This document shows positions 8,148 to 17,864 of a DNA stretch of 64,000 nucleotides, in pieces. A program made the translations under genes and the position numbers. This stretch comes from Pseudocitrobacter vendiensis (GTDB lineage: Bacteria; Pseudomonadota; Gammaproteobacteria; Enterobacterales; Enterobacteriaceae), in contig NZ_CALSBS010000002.1 of the NCBI RefSeq assembly GCF_943590815.1, forward strand, positions 124,001 through 188,000, given 5' to 3'. The notes under the pieces were generated by a model. It made no database searches. It was not told where the DNA came from and saw nothing but the letters and a program-made list of their open reading frames with translations. Each line of letters opens with the position of its first letter. The first letter of the stretch is position 1.

Positions 8148-8483
8148 ATGGGGATCAGTTTTCAACAAGCATTGGGAGTACATCCGCAGGCAGTGAAGTT
8201 ACGTCTTGAGAGGACCGAGCTACTGACTGCGAATCTGGCGAATGTCGATACGCCAAATTTCAAGGCTAAAGATATTGATTTTGCCAGGGAGATGCAACGG
8301 GCAAATAACGCGGCGGTGGATGTCCAGTATCGCGTACCGATGCAGCCGTCGGAAGATGGTAACACCGTGGAACTGAACAGCGAACAGGCGCGGTTTTCAC
8401 AAAATAGTATGGATTATCAAAGCAGTCTGACCTTTCTGAATCTGCAAATCAGCGGCATCAGAGAGGCCATTGAAGGGAAATAA
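8148..8483 (+). CDS. lfgB: LfgB, proximal rod protein (FlgB)
   Basis: 111 residues. It has the rod-protein signature LLTANLANVDTPNFKAKDIDF near residue 29 and a C-terminal amphipathic helix (QSSLTFLNLQISGIREAIEG), both typical of FlgB, which forms the base of the periplasmic rod. The start is set at ATG 8148 rather than 8118 because the sigma-54 promoter places the transcript start near 8122; GGGAG lies upstream. First gene of the tightly packed lfgBCD run; lfgC starts two bases after its stop. Confidence 0.92.
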   Translation: MGISFQQALGVHPQAVKLRLERTELLTANLANVDTPNFKAKDIDFAREMQRANNAAVDVQYRVPMQPSEDGNTVELNSEQARFSQNSMDYQSSLTFLNLQISGIREAIEGK

Positions 8484-8485
8484 GC

Positions 8486-8917
8486 ATGTCATTTACTGAT
8501 ATCTATCAGATTTCCGGCTCGGCGATGACGGCGCAAACGCTACGTCTGAATACCGTTGCCAGTAACCTGGCAAATGCCAATGCGCCCGCTGGCAGCGAGG
8601 CGCAGGCGTATAAAGCGCGCAGCCCGGTGTTTGCTGCGGTGTATCACCACAGCTTGCTGGCGGGAACGCATCGCCATGCGATCGACGGCGCCAGCGTACA
8701 GGTGCAGGACGTGCTGCAAACCGGCGGGGCGGTGAAACGCTATGAACCGCATTCGCCGCTGGCGGATGCCAACGGTGATGTCTGGTATCCCGACGTCAAC
8801 GTGGTGGAACAGATGGCGGACATGATGTCGGCCTCGCGCGATTTTGAAACCAATGTCGATGTGCTCAACAACGTGAAAAGTATGCAGCAAAGCCTGCTGA
8901 AACTGGGAGAAGCCTGA
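8486..8917 (+). CDS. lfgC: LfgC, proximal rod protein (FlgC)
   Basis: 143 residues with the N-terminal rod motif LRLNTVASNLANANAPAGSE and the FlgC C-terminus (YPDVNVVEQMADMMSASRDF, then ETNVDVLNNVKSMQQ). It builds the rod with LfgB, LfgF and LfgG. The usual FlgC length is about 134, so this one is slightly long. Start two bases after lfgB; the stop overlaps the lfgD start as ATGA, consistent with translational coupling. Confidence 0.93.
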   Translation: MSFTDIYQISGSAMTAQTLRLNTVASNLANANAPAGSEAQAYKARSPVFAAVYHHSLLAGTHRHAIDGASVQVQDVLQTGGAVKRYEPHSPLADANGDVWYPDVNVVEQMADMMSASRDFETNVDVLNNVKSMQQSLLKLGEA

Positions 8918-9630
8918 TGAATACCCTGGCGCTGAATGCGCAATCGCCGCAGCCGACCGCCACGGCGGAAAGCAACACTGTGGCGGCCAGCGACACGACA
9001 AGCAGCAGCGATAGCTCGCCTGTTGATACGTTTCTGACGCTGTTTGTCGCTGAGATCCAAAACCAGGACCCGACCGACCCGACCGACGCCACCGAATATA
9101 TCGACCAGCTTTCGTCGATGGCGCAGGTGGCGATGATGGAAGAGATGAGCGTGCAGGCCAACACCAACGCGGTGCTGATGAGCAACATTCAGGTGATGGC
9201 GCTCGGCAACCTGGTGGGCGACGACATTATGGTGCAGACCACCGCCTTGCAGGTGAGTGACCAGACCATTAACGGTCGCGCCACGCTGGACGACGCTTGT
9301 ACCACCGCCGATCTCCACTTTACCGATGCTGCGGGCGATGACTACACCGTCTCGCTGATCCCGGAAGGGAGTTCGTCCGTCGGGCCAGGCCAGGTTGATT
9401 TCTCGATTAATCCGGCGGATTACGGCATCCCGCCGGGTGATTACGACGTTTCGGTGGTGACCAACACCGGGGAAGAAGAGGTACCGATTGAAGTCTCCGG
9501 CGAAGTGGAAGATGTGCGCATCCCGCTCGACGGCAGCTCTCCGGTGCTTAACGTTGCCGGTGTAGGCGAAGTGCCGTTCACCATGATTAGCCAGTTTGGC
9601 GTACCCGATGCCGACAGTGATGCGGCGTGA
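8917..9630 (+). CDS. lfgD: LfgD, hook cap / hook assembly protein (FlgD)
   Basis: 237 residues. The conserved N-terminal part contains FLTLFVAEIQNQDPTDPTDA and the following QLSSMAQVAMMEEM, diagnostic of FlgD, which caps the growing hook and is then discarded. The middle is a beta-rich FlgD Ig/Tudor-type region. The protein is unusually acidic (runs of D, E). Its stop is followed by a long BIME array that separates lfgBCD from lfgEF, so downstream expression may be lower or come partly from elsewhere. Confidence 0.92.
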   Translation: MNTLALNAQSPQPTATAESNTVAASDTTSSSDSSPVDTFLTLFVAEIQNQDPTDPTDATEYIDQLSSMAQVAMMEEMSVQANTNAVLMSNIQVMALGNLVGDDIMVQTTALQVSDQTINGRATLDDACTTADLHFTDAAGDDYTVSLIPEGSSSVGPGQVDFSINPADYGIPPGDYDVSVVTNTGEEEVPIEVSGEVEDVRIPLDGSSPVLNVAGVGEVPFTMISQFGVPDADSDAA

Positions 9631-9646
9631 TGTCTGGTGCCAAATT

Positions 9647-9963
<317 letters not shown>

Positions 9964-10009
9964 AAAACAACGGGCACGCTGTCAAAATTTGAATTAACAG
10001 GACGAAACA

Positions 10010-11212
10010 ATGAGTTATGAAATTGCCGCAACGGGGCTGAATGCCGTTAACGAACAACTGGACGGGATCAGTAACAACATCGCTAACGCCGGAACGGTGG
10101 GGTATAAGTCGATGACTACCCAGTTTTCAGCCATGTATGCCGGAAGCCAGGCAATGGGCGTCAGCGTGGCGGGCACCGCGCAAAGTATTTCGCGCGGCGG
10201 TTCGCTGGTCTCCACCAGTAATGCGCTGGATCTGGCGATTAACGACGACGGCTTTTTTGTGATGTGTGACAGCGCGGGCAACATCTCTTATACCCGCGCC
10301 GGATCGTTTGAAACGGACAAAGACGGCTATATCGTCAACGCCTCGGGCGCTTATTTGCAGGGCTATCCGGTCGATGACAGCGGCACCCTGCAAACCGGCA
10401 CGGTGACGGATATCCAGATCAAAACCGGCAATATCCCGGCGCAGGCCAGCAGCAGCCTGACCTTTACCGCCAACTTCAACGCCAGCGATGCGGCTATCGA
10501 CCGCACCACCGTACCGTTCGACCCGGCCAATAGTAGCTCGTACACCGACAGCTACACCACCACGGTGTATGACTCATTAGGCAACGAACACTCGGTATGC
10601 CAGTACTTCACCAAAACCAGCGATAACACCTGGGAAGTGCAGTACACCTTCGATGGTCAGCAGCAGACCGGCGTTCCGGCGACGACATTAACCTTCGACC
10701 CGAACACCGGGAAACTGACTTCGCCCACCACCCCGCAGACCATTGAGTTTCAGACCGACGCCGCCGCGCCCATCGATTTGACCGTCGATTACTCGACCTG
10801 TACGCAATACGGTTCTGAATTTTCTGTCACCACCAACGCCGCCGATGGCTACGCCTCCGCGACTCAGAACGGTGTGCAGGTTGATGACGATGGCAAAGTT
10901 TACGCCACCTACAGCAACGGCGAGCGCATGTTGCAGGGCCAGGTGGTGCTGGCGACGTTCCCTAACGACGACGGCCTGCAAGCCGTAAGCGGCACCGCGT
11001 GGGTACAAACCGGGGAATCCGGCACGCCACTGATTGGTGTTCCCGGTTCCGGCACCTGCGGCACGCTCACGTCGGGAGCGCTTGAGAGCTCTAACGTCGA
11101 TATCACCAGCGAACTGGTTAACCTGATGACCGCCCAGCGTAACTATCAGGCCAACACCAAAGTGATTGCCACCAGCACGCAGCTCGATGACGCGCTGTTC
11201 CAGGCAATGTAA
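10010..11212 (+). CDS. lfgE: LfgE, hook protein (FlgE)
   Basis: 400 residues, close to the 402 of E. coli FlgE. The N-terminus MSYEIAATGLNAVNEQLDG with SNNIANAGTVGYKSM, the RGGSLVSTSNALDLAINDDGF segment in part, and the C-terminal LVNLMTAQRNYQANTKVI are the classic rod/hook-family blocks. The TYTRAG-like motif reads SYTRAGSFETDKDGYIV. It polymerises into the hook outside the cell, with length set by LafE. Stop and lfgF start overlap as TAATG. Confidence 0.95.
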   Translation: MSYEIAATGLNAVNEQLDGISNNIANAGTVGYKSMTTQFSAMYAGSQAMGVSVAGTAQSISRGGSLVSTSNALDLAINDDGFFVMCDSAGNISYTRAGSFETDKDGYIVNASGAYLQGYPVDDSGTLQTGTVTDIQIKTGNIPAQASSSLTFTANFNASDAAIDRTTVPFDPANSSSYTDSYTTTVYDSLGNEHSVCQYFTKTSDNTWEVQYTFDGQQQTGVPATTLTFDPNTGKLTSPTTPQTIEFQTDAAAPIDLTVDYSTCTQYGSEFSVTTNAADGYASATQNGVQVDDDGKVYATYSNGERMLQGQVVLATFPNDDGLQAVSGTAWVQTGESGTPLIGVPGSGTCGTLTSGALESSNVDITSELVNLMTAQRNYQANTKVIATSTQLDDALFQAM

Positions 11213-11949
11213 TGGATCGCTTGATTTATACCGCCCTGAGCGGGGCTTCTCAGACGTTGTACGAGCAGCAAATTAGCGCCAACAACCTGGCGAACGTCAA
11301 CACCAACGGTTTTCGCGCCGATATGGCGATGGCGACCAACGACAAGGTGAAAGGCAGCGGCTTCGACACGCGCTATATGGCGCAGGAAGGGGCCAGCGGC
11401 GTGAACGACAGCACAGGTGTGGCGGAGAAAACCGAACGCCCGCTGGACGTGGCGATTCAGGGGGCGGGTTACATTGCGGTACAGGATAAAAACGGCAACG
11501 AAGTTTATACCCGCAATGGCAACATTCAGCAGGACGACCAGGGGCAACTGACCATCGACGGCAATCTGGTGCTGGGGGATAACGGCCCGATCATTCTGCC
11601 GCCGAACGCCATTGCCTCGTTTGGCAGCGACGGCACGCTGTCGGTGACGCCCGATGACGGTGACGTGACCGCCACGATGGATATCGACCGCCTGAAGCTG
11701 GTGGATATCCCGGTTGCTAACCTGGCGAAAAATCCTGAAGGGATGCTGGTGACTAGCGACGGCGTTCCGGCCCAGCGTGATGAAAACATCAAAGTCAGCG
11801 GCGGTTTTCTCGAGGGCAGCAACGTCTCGGCGGTGAGCGAAATGATGTCGTCCATCGCCATGAACCGCCAGTTTGAAGCGCAGATCAAGATGATGAAAAC
11901 CGCCGAAGATATCAGCGACGCGGGCAACCGCTTATTGCGCGGCTCGTAA
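11212..11949 (+). CDS. lfgF: LfgF, proximal rod protein (FlgF)
   Basis: 245 residues. Starts MDRLIYTALSGASQTLYEQQ, then SANNLANVNTNGFRADM; has EVYTRNGNIQ in the middle and ends with SAVSEMMSSIAMNRQFEAQI, all FlgF features. It is part of the rod between LfgC and LfgG. Coupled to lfgE by a one-base overlap; followed by a BIME that separates it from lfgG. Confidence 0.95.
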   Translation: MDRLIYTALSGASQTLYEQQISANNLANVNTNGFRADMAMATNDKVKGSGFDTRYMAQEGASGVNDSTGVAEKTERPLDVAIQGAGYIAVQDKNGNEVYTRNGNIQQDDQGQLTIDGNLVLGDNGPIILPPNAIASFGSDGTLSVTPDDGDVTATMDIDRLKLVDIPVANLAKNPEGMLVTSDGVPAQRDENIKVSGGFLEGSNVSAVSEMMSSIAMNRQFEAQIKMMKTAEDISDAGNRLLRGS

Positions 11950-11958
11950 CCGCACATC

Positions 11959-12093
<135 letters not shown>

Positions 12094-12127
12094 ACCGCGG
12101 CCCAAAAACAACACGGAATTTACCACC

Positions 12128-12913
12128 ATGAACGCAGCATTATGGATCAGCAAAACCGGCCTCTCGGCGCAGGATGCTGAAATGAGCGCGATTGCCAACA
12201 ACATCGCCAACGTTAACACCACCGGCTTCAAGCGCGACCGGGTGATGTTTCAGGATCTGTTCTACCAGACCCAGGAAGCGCCGGGCGCGATGCTCGACCA
12301 GAACAACATCATGCCGACCGGGCTGCAATTCGGTAGCGGCGTGCGCATTGTCGGCACTCAGAAAACCTTTACCGAAGGCAACGTCGAAACCACCGACAAC
12401 GCAATGAATGTCGCCATTATGGGGCAGGGGTTTTTGCAGGTGCAAAAGGCCAACGGCGATATCGCCTATACCCGCGACGGCAATTTGCAGGTGAATGCCG
12501 ACGGCGTGCTAACCAACTCGCAGGGCTTGCCATTGCAGCCGGAAATCGACGTTCCGGCGGGGGCGACGAATGTTGCGTTTGGTGAGGACGGTACGGTGAC
12601 GGCTATCTTACCCGGCGACAGCGACGTGACCGAGTTAGGGCAACTGACGCTGGTGAACTTCGCCAACCCGGCGGGGCTTTCCGCCGAGGGCGACAACCTC
12701 TATCTGGAAACCGCCGCCAGCGGTCAGCCGACCGAAGGCGTACCGGGCGAAGATGGGCTTGGCACCTTGCAGGACAATGCGCTCGAAGGCTCGAACGTGG
12801 ATATTGTCAACGAAATGGTGGCGATGATTACGGTGCAACGCGCGTACGAGATGAACGCCAAAATGGTGTCGGCGGCGGACGATATGTTGCAGTACATCAG
12901 CCAGACGCTGTAA
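12128..12913 (+). CDS. lfgG: LfgG, distal rod protein (FlgG)
   Basis: 261 residues, one more than E. coli FlgG. Start at ATG 12128 gives the canonical MNAALWISKTGLSAQD and NNIANVNTTGFKRDRV; upstream frame to 12005 lies in the BIME and is not coding. Further FlgG blocks are AYTRDGNLQVNADGVL, EGSNVDIVNEMVAMITVQRA and the C-terminal DDMLQYISQTL. It forms the distal rod that crosses the periplasm and the outer-membrane ring. Isolated from its neighbours by repeats on both sides. Confidence 0.95.
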   Translation: MNAALWISKTGLSAQDAEMSAIANNIANVNTTGFKRDRVMFQDLFYQTQEAPGAMLDQNNIMPTGLQFGSGVRIVGTQKTFTEGNVETTDNAMNVAIMGQGFLQVQKANGDIAYTRDGNLQVNADGVLTNSQGLPLQPEIDVPAGATNVAFGEDGTVTAILPGDSDVTELGQLTLVNFANPAGLSAEGDNLYLETAASGQPTEGVPGEDGLGTLQDNALEGSNVDIVNEMVAMITVQRAYEMNAKMVSAADDMLQYISQTL

Positions 12914-12939
12914 GGCGTTAAGGGCGGTGCGGCCTGATG

Positions 12940-13175
12940 CCCTCACCCCGGCCCTCTCCCACAGGGAGAGGGAGAAAAGCGGAGCACGATGTAAAAACGC
13001 GCTCGATCGGTCCCCTCGCCCCTTTGGGGAGAGGGTTAGGGTGAGGGGGAACGTGCGCGCTGATGCCCTCACTCCGGCCCTCTCCCACAGGGAGAGGGAG
13101 AAAAGCGGTGCACAATGTAACAACGCGCACAGGTCAGTCCCCTCTCCCTCGAGGGAGAGGGCTAGGGTGAGGGGG
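12940..13175. repeat. Inverted-repeat intergenic element, copies B and C in tandem
   Basis: Two ~110 bp copies (12940-13049 and 13065-13175) of the element also seen at 5341. Each starts GCCCTCAC(C/T)CCGGCCC, has a CTCCCACAGGGAGAG hairpin, and ends AGGGTGAGGGGG. They occupy the gap between lfgG and lfgH; no gene is present there. Confidence 0.9.
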
Positions 13176-13243
13176 AACAAACCCGCTCCAACCCACCAAA
13201 CAACCGGCCACCCCCGTGGCCTGCAACACTAAACAGGCAGAAC

Positions 13244-13909
13244 GTGAAAAATTATCTCTGGCTGGTGGCGCTGCTTCCCCTGCTTAGCGGGTGTGAATCA
13301 CAGGCCATTCTGGTCAAAAAAGACGACGCATACTTTGCGCCACCGAAAACCGAAGCGCCGCTTCCGGCAGACGGGCGTGCCGGGGGCGTATTTGAAACTG
13401 GATATAACTGGTCGCTAACCGCCGACCGACGCGCTTACCGCGTGGGCGATATCCTGACGGTGATCCTCGAAGAATCCACTCAGTCGAGCAAACAGGCGAA
13501 AACCAACTTTGGCAAAAGCAACAGCGTCGATATCACCGCGCCAACGGTATTTGGTCACACCAAAAATAACCTTTCCGGCTCCATCGACGCCAACCGCGAT
13601 TTTGACGGCAGCGCCACGTCCCAGCAGCAGAACAGCCTGCGCGGGGAGATCACCGTTTCCGTTCATGCGGTGCAGCCCAACGGCATCCTGGAAATTCGCG
13701 GCGAGAAATGGCTCACCCTCAATCAGGGCGATGAGTACATCCGCTTAAGCGGCCTGGTGCGCGCCGACGATATCCAGAACGACAACTCGGTTTCTTCCCA
13801 GCGGATCGCCGACGCCCGTATCTCCTATGCCGGACGTGGCGCATTAAGCGACGCCAACGCCGCAGGCTGGCTGACCCGGCTGTTTAACCATCCTCTGTTC
13901 CCGATTTAA
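13244..13909 (+). CDS. lfgH: LfgH, outer-membrane L-ring lipoprotein (FlgH)
   Basis: 221 residues starting at GTG 13244. Residues 1-17 are a lipoprotein signal ending in the lipobox LLSGC. FlgH blocks include [31 protein letters not shown] and the C-terminal [20 protein letters not shown], then [17 protein letters not shown]. It forms the L ring in the outer membrane around the rod. The stop overlaps a possible lfgI ATG (TAATG), but lfgI probably starts 15 bases further on. Confidence 0.94.
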   Translation: MKNYLWLVALLPLLSGCESQAILVKKDDAYFAPPKTEAPLPADGRAGGVFETGYNWSLTADRRAYRVGDILTVILEESTQSSKQAKTNFGKSNSVDITAPTVFGHTKNNLSGSIDANRDFDGSATSQQQNSLRGEITVSVHAVQPNGILEIRGEKWLTLNQGDEYIRLSGLVRADDIQNDNSVSSQRIADARISYAGRGALSDANAAGWLTRLFNHPLFPI

Positions 13910-13923
13910 TGCCGGAGAGTGCA

Positions 13924-15024
13924 ATGCAAAACTGGATAAAAACGGTGATGATAGCCGTAAGCCTGGCGCTACCCGGCGTGGCGCTGGCGCAATCGCTGGA
14001 GTCGCTGGTCAACGTACAGGGCGTGCGTGAAAACCAACTGGTCGGCTACAGCCTGGTGGTCGGCCTCGACGGTACGGGCGATAAAAACCAGGTCAAATTC
14101 ACCAACCAGACCATCACCAATATGCTGCGCCAGTTTGGCGTGCAGTTGCCGAATAAAATCGACCCGAAGGTGAAAAACGTCGCCGCGGTGGCGGTGAGCG
14201 CCACGTTGCCGCCGATGTACTCGCGTGGGCAGACTATTGATGTCACCGTCTCGTCGATTGGCGATGCTAAAAGTATTCGTGGCGGCACCTTGCTGTTGAC
14301 CCAGTTGCACGGCGCAGATGGCGAAGTGTATGCCCTGGCGCAGGGCAGCGTGGTGGTGGGCGGGATGAACGCTACCGGGGCCAGTGGTTCGAGCGTAACG
14401 GTTAATACGCCGACCGCCGGGTTAATCCCCAATGGCGCGACGGTGGAGCGCGAAATTCCCAGCGATTTTCAGATGGGCGACACCATTACGCTCAACCTGA
14501 AACGCCCGTCGTTTAAAGACGCCAACAACATTGCGGCGGCGATCAACGCCTCGTTTGGCGGCATTGCCACGGCGCAGAGTTCCACCAACGTCACCGTGCG
14601 TGCGCCCACCAGCCCCGGCGCGCGGGTGGCGTTTATGTCACAACTGGATGATGTGCAGGTGCAGGCGGAGAAAATCCGCGCACGCGTGGTGTTTAACTCG
14701 CGTACCGGTACGGTGGTGATGGGCGATGGCATCGCGCTGCACGCGGCGGCGGTGTCGCATGGCAGCCTGACTGTCTCAATTAACGAAACCAGCAACGTCA
14801 GCCAGCCGAATGCCTTTGCGGGCGGGCGTACGGCAGTAACGCCGCAGAGCAATATCGCGGTGAATCATGCCCGTCCGGGCGTGGTGAGTTTGCCGGAATC
14901 GAGCAGCCTGAAAACGCTGGTCAATGCGCTGAACAGTTTAGGCGCAACGCCGGACGACATTATGTCGATTTTGCAGGCGCTGCATGAAGCGGGCGCGCTG
15001 GATGCCGACCTGGAGGTGATCTGA
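13924..15024 (+). CDS. lfgI: LfgI, P-ring protein (FlgI)
   Basis: 366 residues, near the 365 of E. coli FlgI. The signal peptide [20 protein letters not shown] is followed by FlgI blocks: [35 protein letters not shown], and near the end [23 protein letters not shown] 13924 is chosen over ATG 13909 because GGAGAG lies just before it and the signal peptide then begins normally. It forms the P ring in the peptidoglycan layer with help from LfgA. The stop overlaps the lfgJ start as TGATG. Confidence 0.95.
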   Translation: MQNWIKTVMIAVSLALPGVALAQSLESLVNVQGVRENQLVGYSLVVGLDGTGDKNQVKFTNQTITNMLRQFGVQLPNKIDPKVKNVAAVAVSATLPPMYSRGQTIDVTVSSIGDAKSIRGGTLLLTQLHGADGEVYALAQGSVVVGGMNATGASGSSVTVNTPTAGLIPNGATVEREIPSDFQMGDTITLNLKRPSFKDANNIAAAINASFGGIATAQSSTNVTVRAPTSPGARVAFMSQLDDVQVQAEKIRARVVFNSRTGTVVMGDGIALHAAAVSHGSLTVSINETSNVSQPNAFAGGRTAVTPQSNIAVNHARPGVVSLPESSSLKTLVNALNSLGATPDDIMSILQALHEAGALDADLEVI

Positions 15025-15323
15025 TGAAAGTCAACGCCAGCGGCGGGATTGACGGCAGCGACGCATTAATGGGGCCAAAAGTTCAGGCCAATGATATCAA
15101 GCAGGCCGCAGAGCAGTTTGAGGCGATTTTTTTACGCAACATGCTCAAAGAGATGCGCAAAACCAACGAATTGTTTGATTCGAAAGATAACCCGTTTAAC
15201 AGCGATTCGGTGCGCATGATGCAGGGGTTTTATGACGATGAGTTGTGTAACACCCTGGCGCAGCAGCATGGGATAGGGATCGCGGCGATGATTGTGAAGC
15301 AGTTGTCGCTGAAGCATAGGTGA
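15024..15323 (+). CDS. lfgJ: LfgJ, short rod-assembly protein without the muramidase domain
   Basis: 99 residues, against about 313 for E. coli FlgJ. Only the N-terminal rod-binding part is present: DIKQAAEQFEAIFLRNMLKE with MRKTNELF, then DSVRMMQGFYDDELCNTLAQ. The C-terminal peptidoglycan hydrolase is missing. The frame ends cleanly before an intergenic repeat and no hydrolase remnant is visible downstream, so this is the normal short form known from lateral systems rather than a truncation. A separate wall-cutting enzyme would be needed for rod penetration. Confidence 0.93.
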   Translation: MKVNASGGIDGSDALMGPKVQANDIKQAAEQFEAIFLRNMLKEMRKTNELFDSKDNPFNSDSVRMMQGFYDDELCNTLAQQHGIGIAAMIVKQLSLKHR

Positions 15324-15336
15324 GGTGCGCGCTGAT

Positions 15337-15446
15337 GCCCTCACCCCGGCCCTCTCCCACAGGGAGAGGGAGAAAACCGGCACCCTGTTCAATACCGCGC
15401 TCGATCGGTCCCCTCTCCCTCAGGGAGAGGGTTAGGGTGAGGGGGC
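15337..15446. repeat. Inverted-repeat intergenic element, copy D
   Basis: Same element as at 12940: starts GCCCTCACCCCGGCCCTCTC, ends GGGTTAGGGTGAGGGGG. It sits between lfgJ and lfgK; the rest of the gap holds the lfgK ribosome site (AAGG). Confidence 0.9.
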
Positions 15447-15527
15447 AATGCGCGCACTCTCTCCCACTTAAGAATCCCCAACTTCACGCCGCTTTTAACC
15501 GGCACGATTTACCGGTAAGGATCCAAC

Positions 15528-16904
15528 ATGGACATGATTAACATCGGCTACAGCGGCGCATCAACCGCGCAGGTGGAGCTGAACGTCACGGCGCAAAACA
15601 CCGCTAACGCCATGACCACGGGCTACACCCGCCAGGTGGCGGAGATCAGCACCATCGGTGCCAGCGGCGGTTCGCCGAACAGCGCCGGAAACGGCGTACA
15701 GGTGGACAGCATTCGTCGCGTCTCCAACCAGTATCAGGTGAATCAGGTGTGGTATGCCGCCAGCGATTACGGCTATTACAACACCCAGCAAGGGTATCTC
15801 ACGCAACTGGAAGCGGTATTGAGTGACGATAACAGCAGCCTGAGCGGCGGCTTCGATAACTTTTTCGCGGCCCTCAACGAAGCGACCACCAGCCCCGATG
15901 ATTCTGCCCTGCGCGAACAGGTGATCAGCGAAGCCGGGGCGCTGTCGTTGCGTATCGATAACACGCTGGATTACATCGACTCGCAAAGCACAGAAATCAT
16001 CAGCCAGCAGCAGGCGATGGTGTCGCAAATCAATACGCTCACCAGCGGCATCGCCAGCTATAACCAGCAAATCGCCCAGGCCGAAGCCAACGGCGATAAC
16101 GCCTCCGCGCTGTATGATGCCCGCGACCAGATGGTGGAAGAACTCAGCGGAATGATGGATGTGCAGGTCAATATCGACGACCAGGGCAATTACAACATCA
16201 CCCTGCAAAACGGTCAGCCGCTGGTGAGCGGGCAGCAAAGCTCGACCATTGCGCTGGAAACCAACGCCGATGGCACGCCAACGATGACACTGACCTTTGC
16301 CGGAACGACCTCGACCATGACCACCGACACCGGCGGTTCATTAGGCGCACTTTTTGATTATCAAAACGACGTCCTGACGCCGCTGACCGACACCATCAAC
16401 AGCATGGCGTCGCAGTTTGCCGATGCGGTCAACAACCAGCTGGCGCAGGGCTACGATCTCAACGGTAACCCCGGCGAGCCGCTGTTTATTTACGATGCCA
16501 GTAATGCCGATGGCCCGCTGACCGTTAACCCGGATATCACCGCCGATGAACTTGCGTTCTCCAGTTCGCCGGACGAAAGCGGCAACAGCGACAACCTGCA
16601 GGCGCTGATCAACATCTCCACTGAGCCGCTGGAGATAGACAACATCGGCAGCGTGACGGTCGGGCAAGCGTGCTCGTCAATCATCAGCAATATCGGCATT
16701 TACACTCAGCAAAACCAGACCGAAGTGACCGCTGCGTCCAATGTCTATTCTGAGGCGCAAAACCAGCAGAGCAGCGTCAGCGGCGTCAGCATGGACGAAG
16801 AGGCGGTGAACCTGATCACCTATCAACAAATTTATGAAGCCAATCTGAAAGTCATTTCCGCCGGGGCCGAGATTTTCGATTCGGTGCTGGAAATGTGCAG
16901 CTAA
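15528..16904 (+). CDS. lfgK: LfgK, hook-filament junction protein 1 (FlgK/HAP1)
   Basis: 458 residues, shorter than E. coli FlgK (547), as is common in lateral systems. N-terminus MDMINIGYSGASTAQVELN, then TAQNTANAMTTGYTRQV; C-terminus SGVSMDEEAVNLITYQQIYE, then ANLKVISAGAEIFDSVLEM, both diagnostic. It joins hook and filament. Two in-frame ATGs (15528, 15534) are possible. Its last codons overlap an upstream extension of lfgL, but lfgL most likely starts 14 bases after the stop. Confidence 0.94.
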   Translation: MDMINIGYSGASTAQVELNVTAQNTANAMTTGYTRQVAEISTIGASGGSPNSAGNGVQVDSIRRVSNQYQVNQVWYAASDYGYYNTQQGYLTQLEAVLSDDNSSLSGGFDNFFAALNEATTSPDDSALREQVISEAGALSLRIDNTLDYIDSQSTEIISQQQAMVSQINTLTSGIASYNQQIAQAEANGDNASALYDARDQMVEELSGMMDVQVNIDDQGNYNITLQNGQPLVSGQQSSTIALETNADGTPTMTLTFAGTTSTMTTDTGGSLGALFDYQNDVLTPLTDTINSMASQFADAVNNQLAQGYDLNGNPGEPLFIYDASNADGPLTVNPDITADELAFSSSPDESGNSDNLQALINISTEPLEIDNIGSVTVGQACSSIISNIGIYTQQNQTEVTAASNVYSEAQNQQSSVSGVSMDEEAVNLITYQQIYEANLKVISAGAEIFDSVLEMCS

Positions 16905-16918
16905 GCGGGAGCGCGAAA

Positions 16919-17848
16919 ATGCGAGTAACCACTCAACAAACCTACGTCTCGATGACGCAAAGCTTTAATAATCTTTCTGGCGAACTGGCGCACGTGGTCG
17001 AGCAGATGGCAACCGGCAAGGAAATTTTGCAGCCATCGGATGATCCTATCGCCGCCACACGCATCACCCAGTTGAACCGCCAGCAGTCGGCGATTGAGCA
17101 GTATCAGAGCAATATCGACTCCGCGTCGGCGGGCTTAAGCCAGCAGGAGTCGATTCTTGATGGCGTCAACAACAGCCTGCTGGCGGTGCGCGACGACCTG
17201 CTGGAAGCAGCGAACGGCACCAATACCGCCGATTCGCTGGCAAGCCTTGGGCAGGATATTGAGTCGCTCACCGAATCGATGGTGGCGGCGCTCAATTATC
17301 AGGATGAAGACGGGCATTACGTCTTTGGCGGCACTATCAACGATCAGCCGCCGATTGTGGCGGTGGACGATGACGGTGATGGCGTGACCGATAGCTACAG
17401 CTATCAGGGTAACAGCGACCATCGTCAGACGACGGTGTCGAACGGCGTTGAAGTGGATACCAACGTGGCGGTGAGCGATTTCTTCGGCAGTAATTTAGAT
17501 GTGCTCAACACGCTCAATTCGCTCTCTCAGGAGTTGCAAGACCCTAACGTTGACCCGGCAGATCCGCAGGTACAAAGCGATATTCAAAACGCCGTTAATG
17601 TGGTGGACACCGCCTCGGACGACCTCAACGCCTCGATTGCGTCGCTCGGCGAGACACAAAACACCATGTCGATGTTAAGCGATGCGCAGACCGATATCTC
17701 TACCTCTAATGATGAGTTGATTGGTTCATTGCAGGATCTCGATTACGGCCCGGCGTCGATCACCTTTACCGGACTGGAAGTGGCAATGGAAGCTACCCTC
17801 AAGACTTACTCGAAGGTGAGTGAGTTGAATTTATTCAGCGTTCTCTAA
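16919..17848 (+). CDS. lfgL: LfgL, hook-filament junction protein 3 (FlgL/HAP3)
   Basis: 309 residues from ATG 16919, preceded by GGGAGCG. The flagellin-like N-terminus MRVTTQQTYVSMTQSFNNLS with QMATGKEILQPSDDPIAATR and the C-terminal GLEVAMEATLKTYSKVSELN, then LFSVL are FlgL features. It completes the junction between hook and flagellin. An upstream ATG at 16895 would overlap lfgK and lacks a good ribosome site. Confidence 0.93.
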   Translation: MRVTTQQTYVSMTQSFNNLSGELAHVVEQMATGKEILQPSDDPIAATRITQLNRQQSAIEQYQSNIDSASAGLSQQESILDGVNNSLLAVRDDLLEAANGTNTADSLASLGQDIESLTESMVAALNYQDEDGHYVFGGTINDQPPIVAVDDDGDGVTDSYSYQGNSDHRQTTVSNGVEVDTNVAVSDFFGSNLDVLNTLNSLSQELQDPNVDPADPQVQSDIQNAVNVVDTASDDLNASIASLGETQNTMSMLSDAQTDISTSNDELIGSLQDLDYGPASITFTGLEVAMEATLKTYSKVSELNLFSVL

Positions 17849-17864
17849 CTCTTTCAGGAACAGT

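Noticed and set aside
15024..15323. lfgJ thought to be truncated by a repeat insertion
   Set aside because: No muramidase remnant follows, the stop comes before the repeat, and short FlgJ is known in lateral systems.
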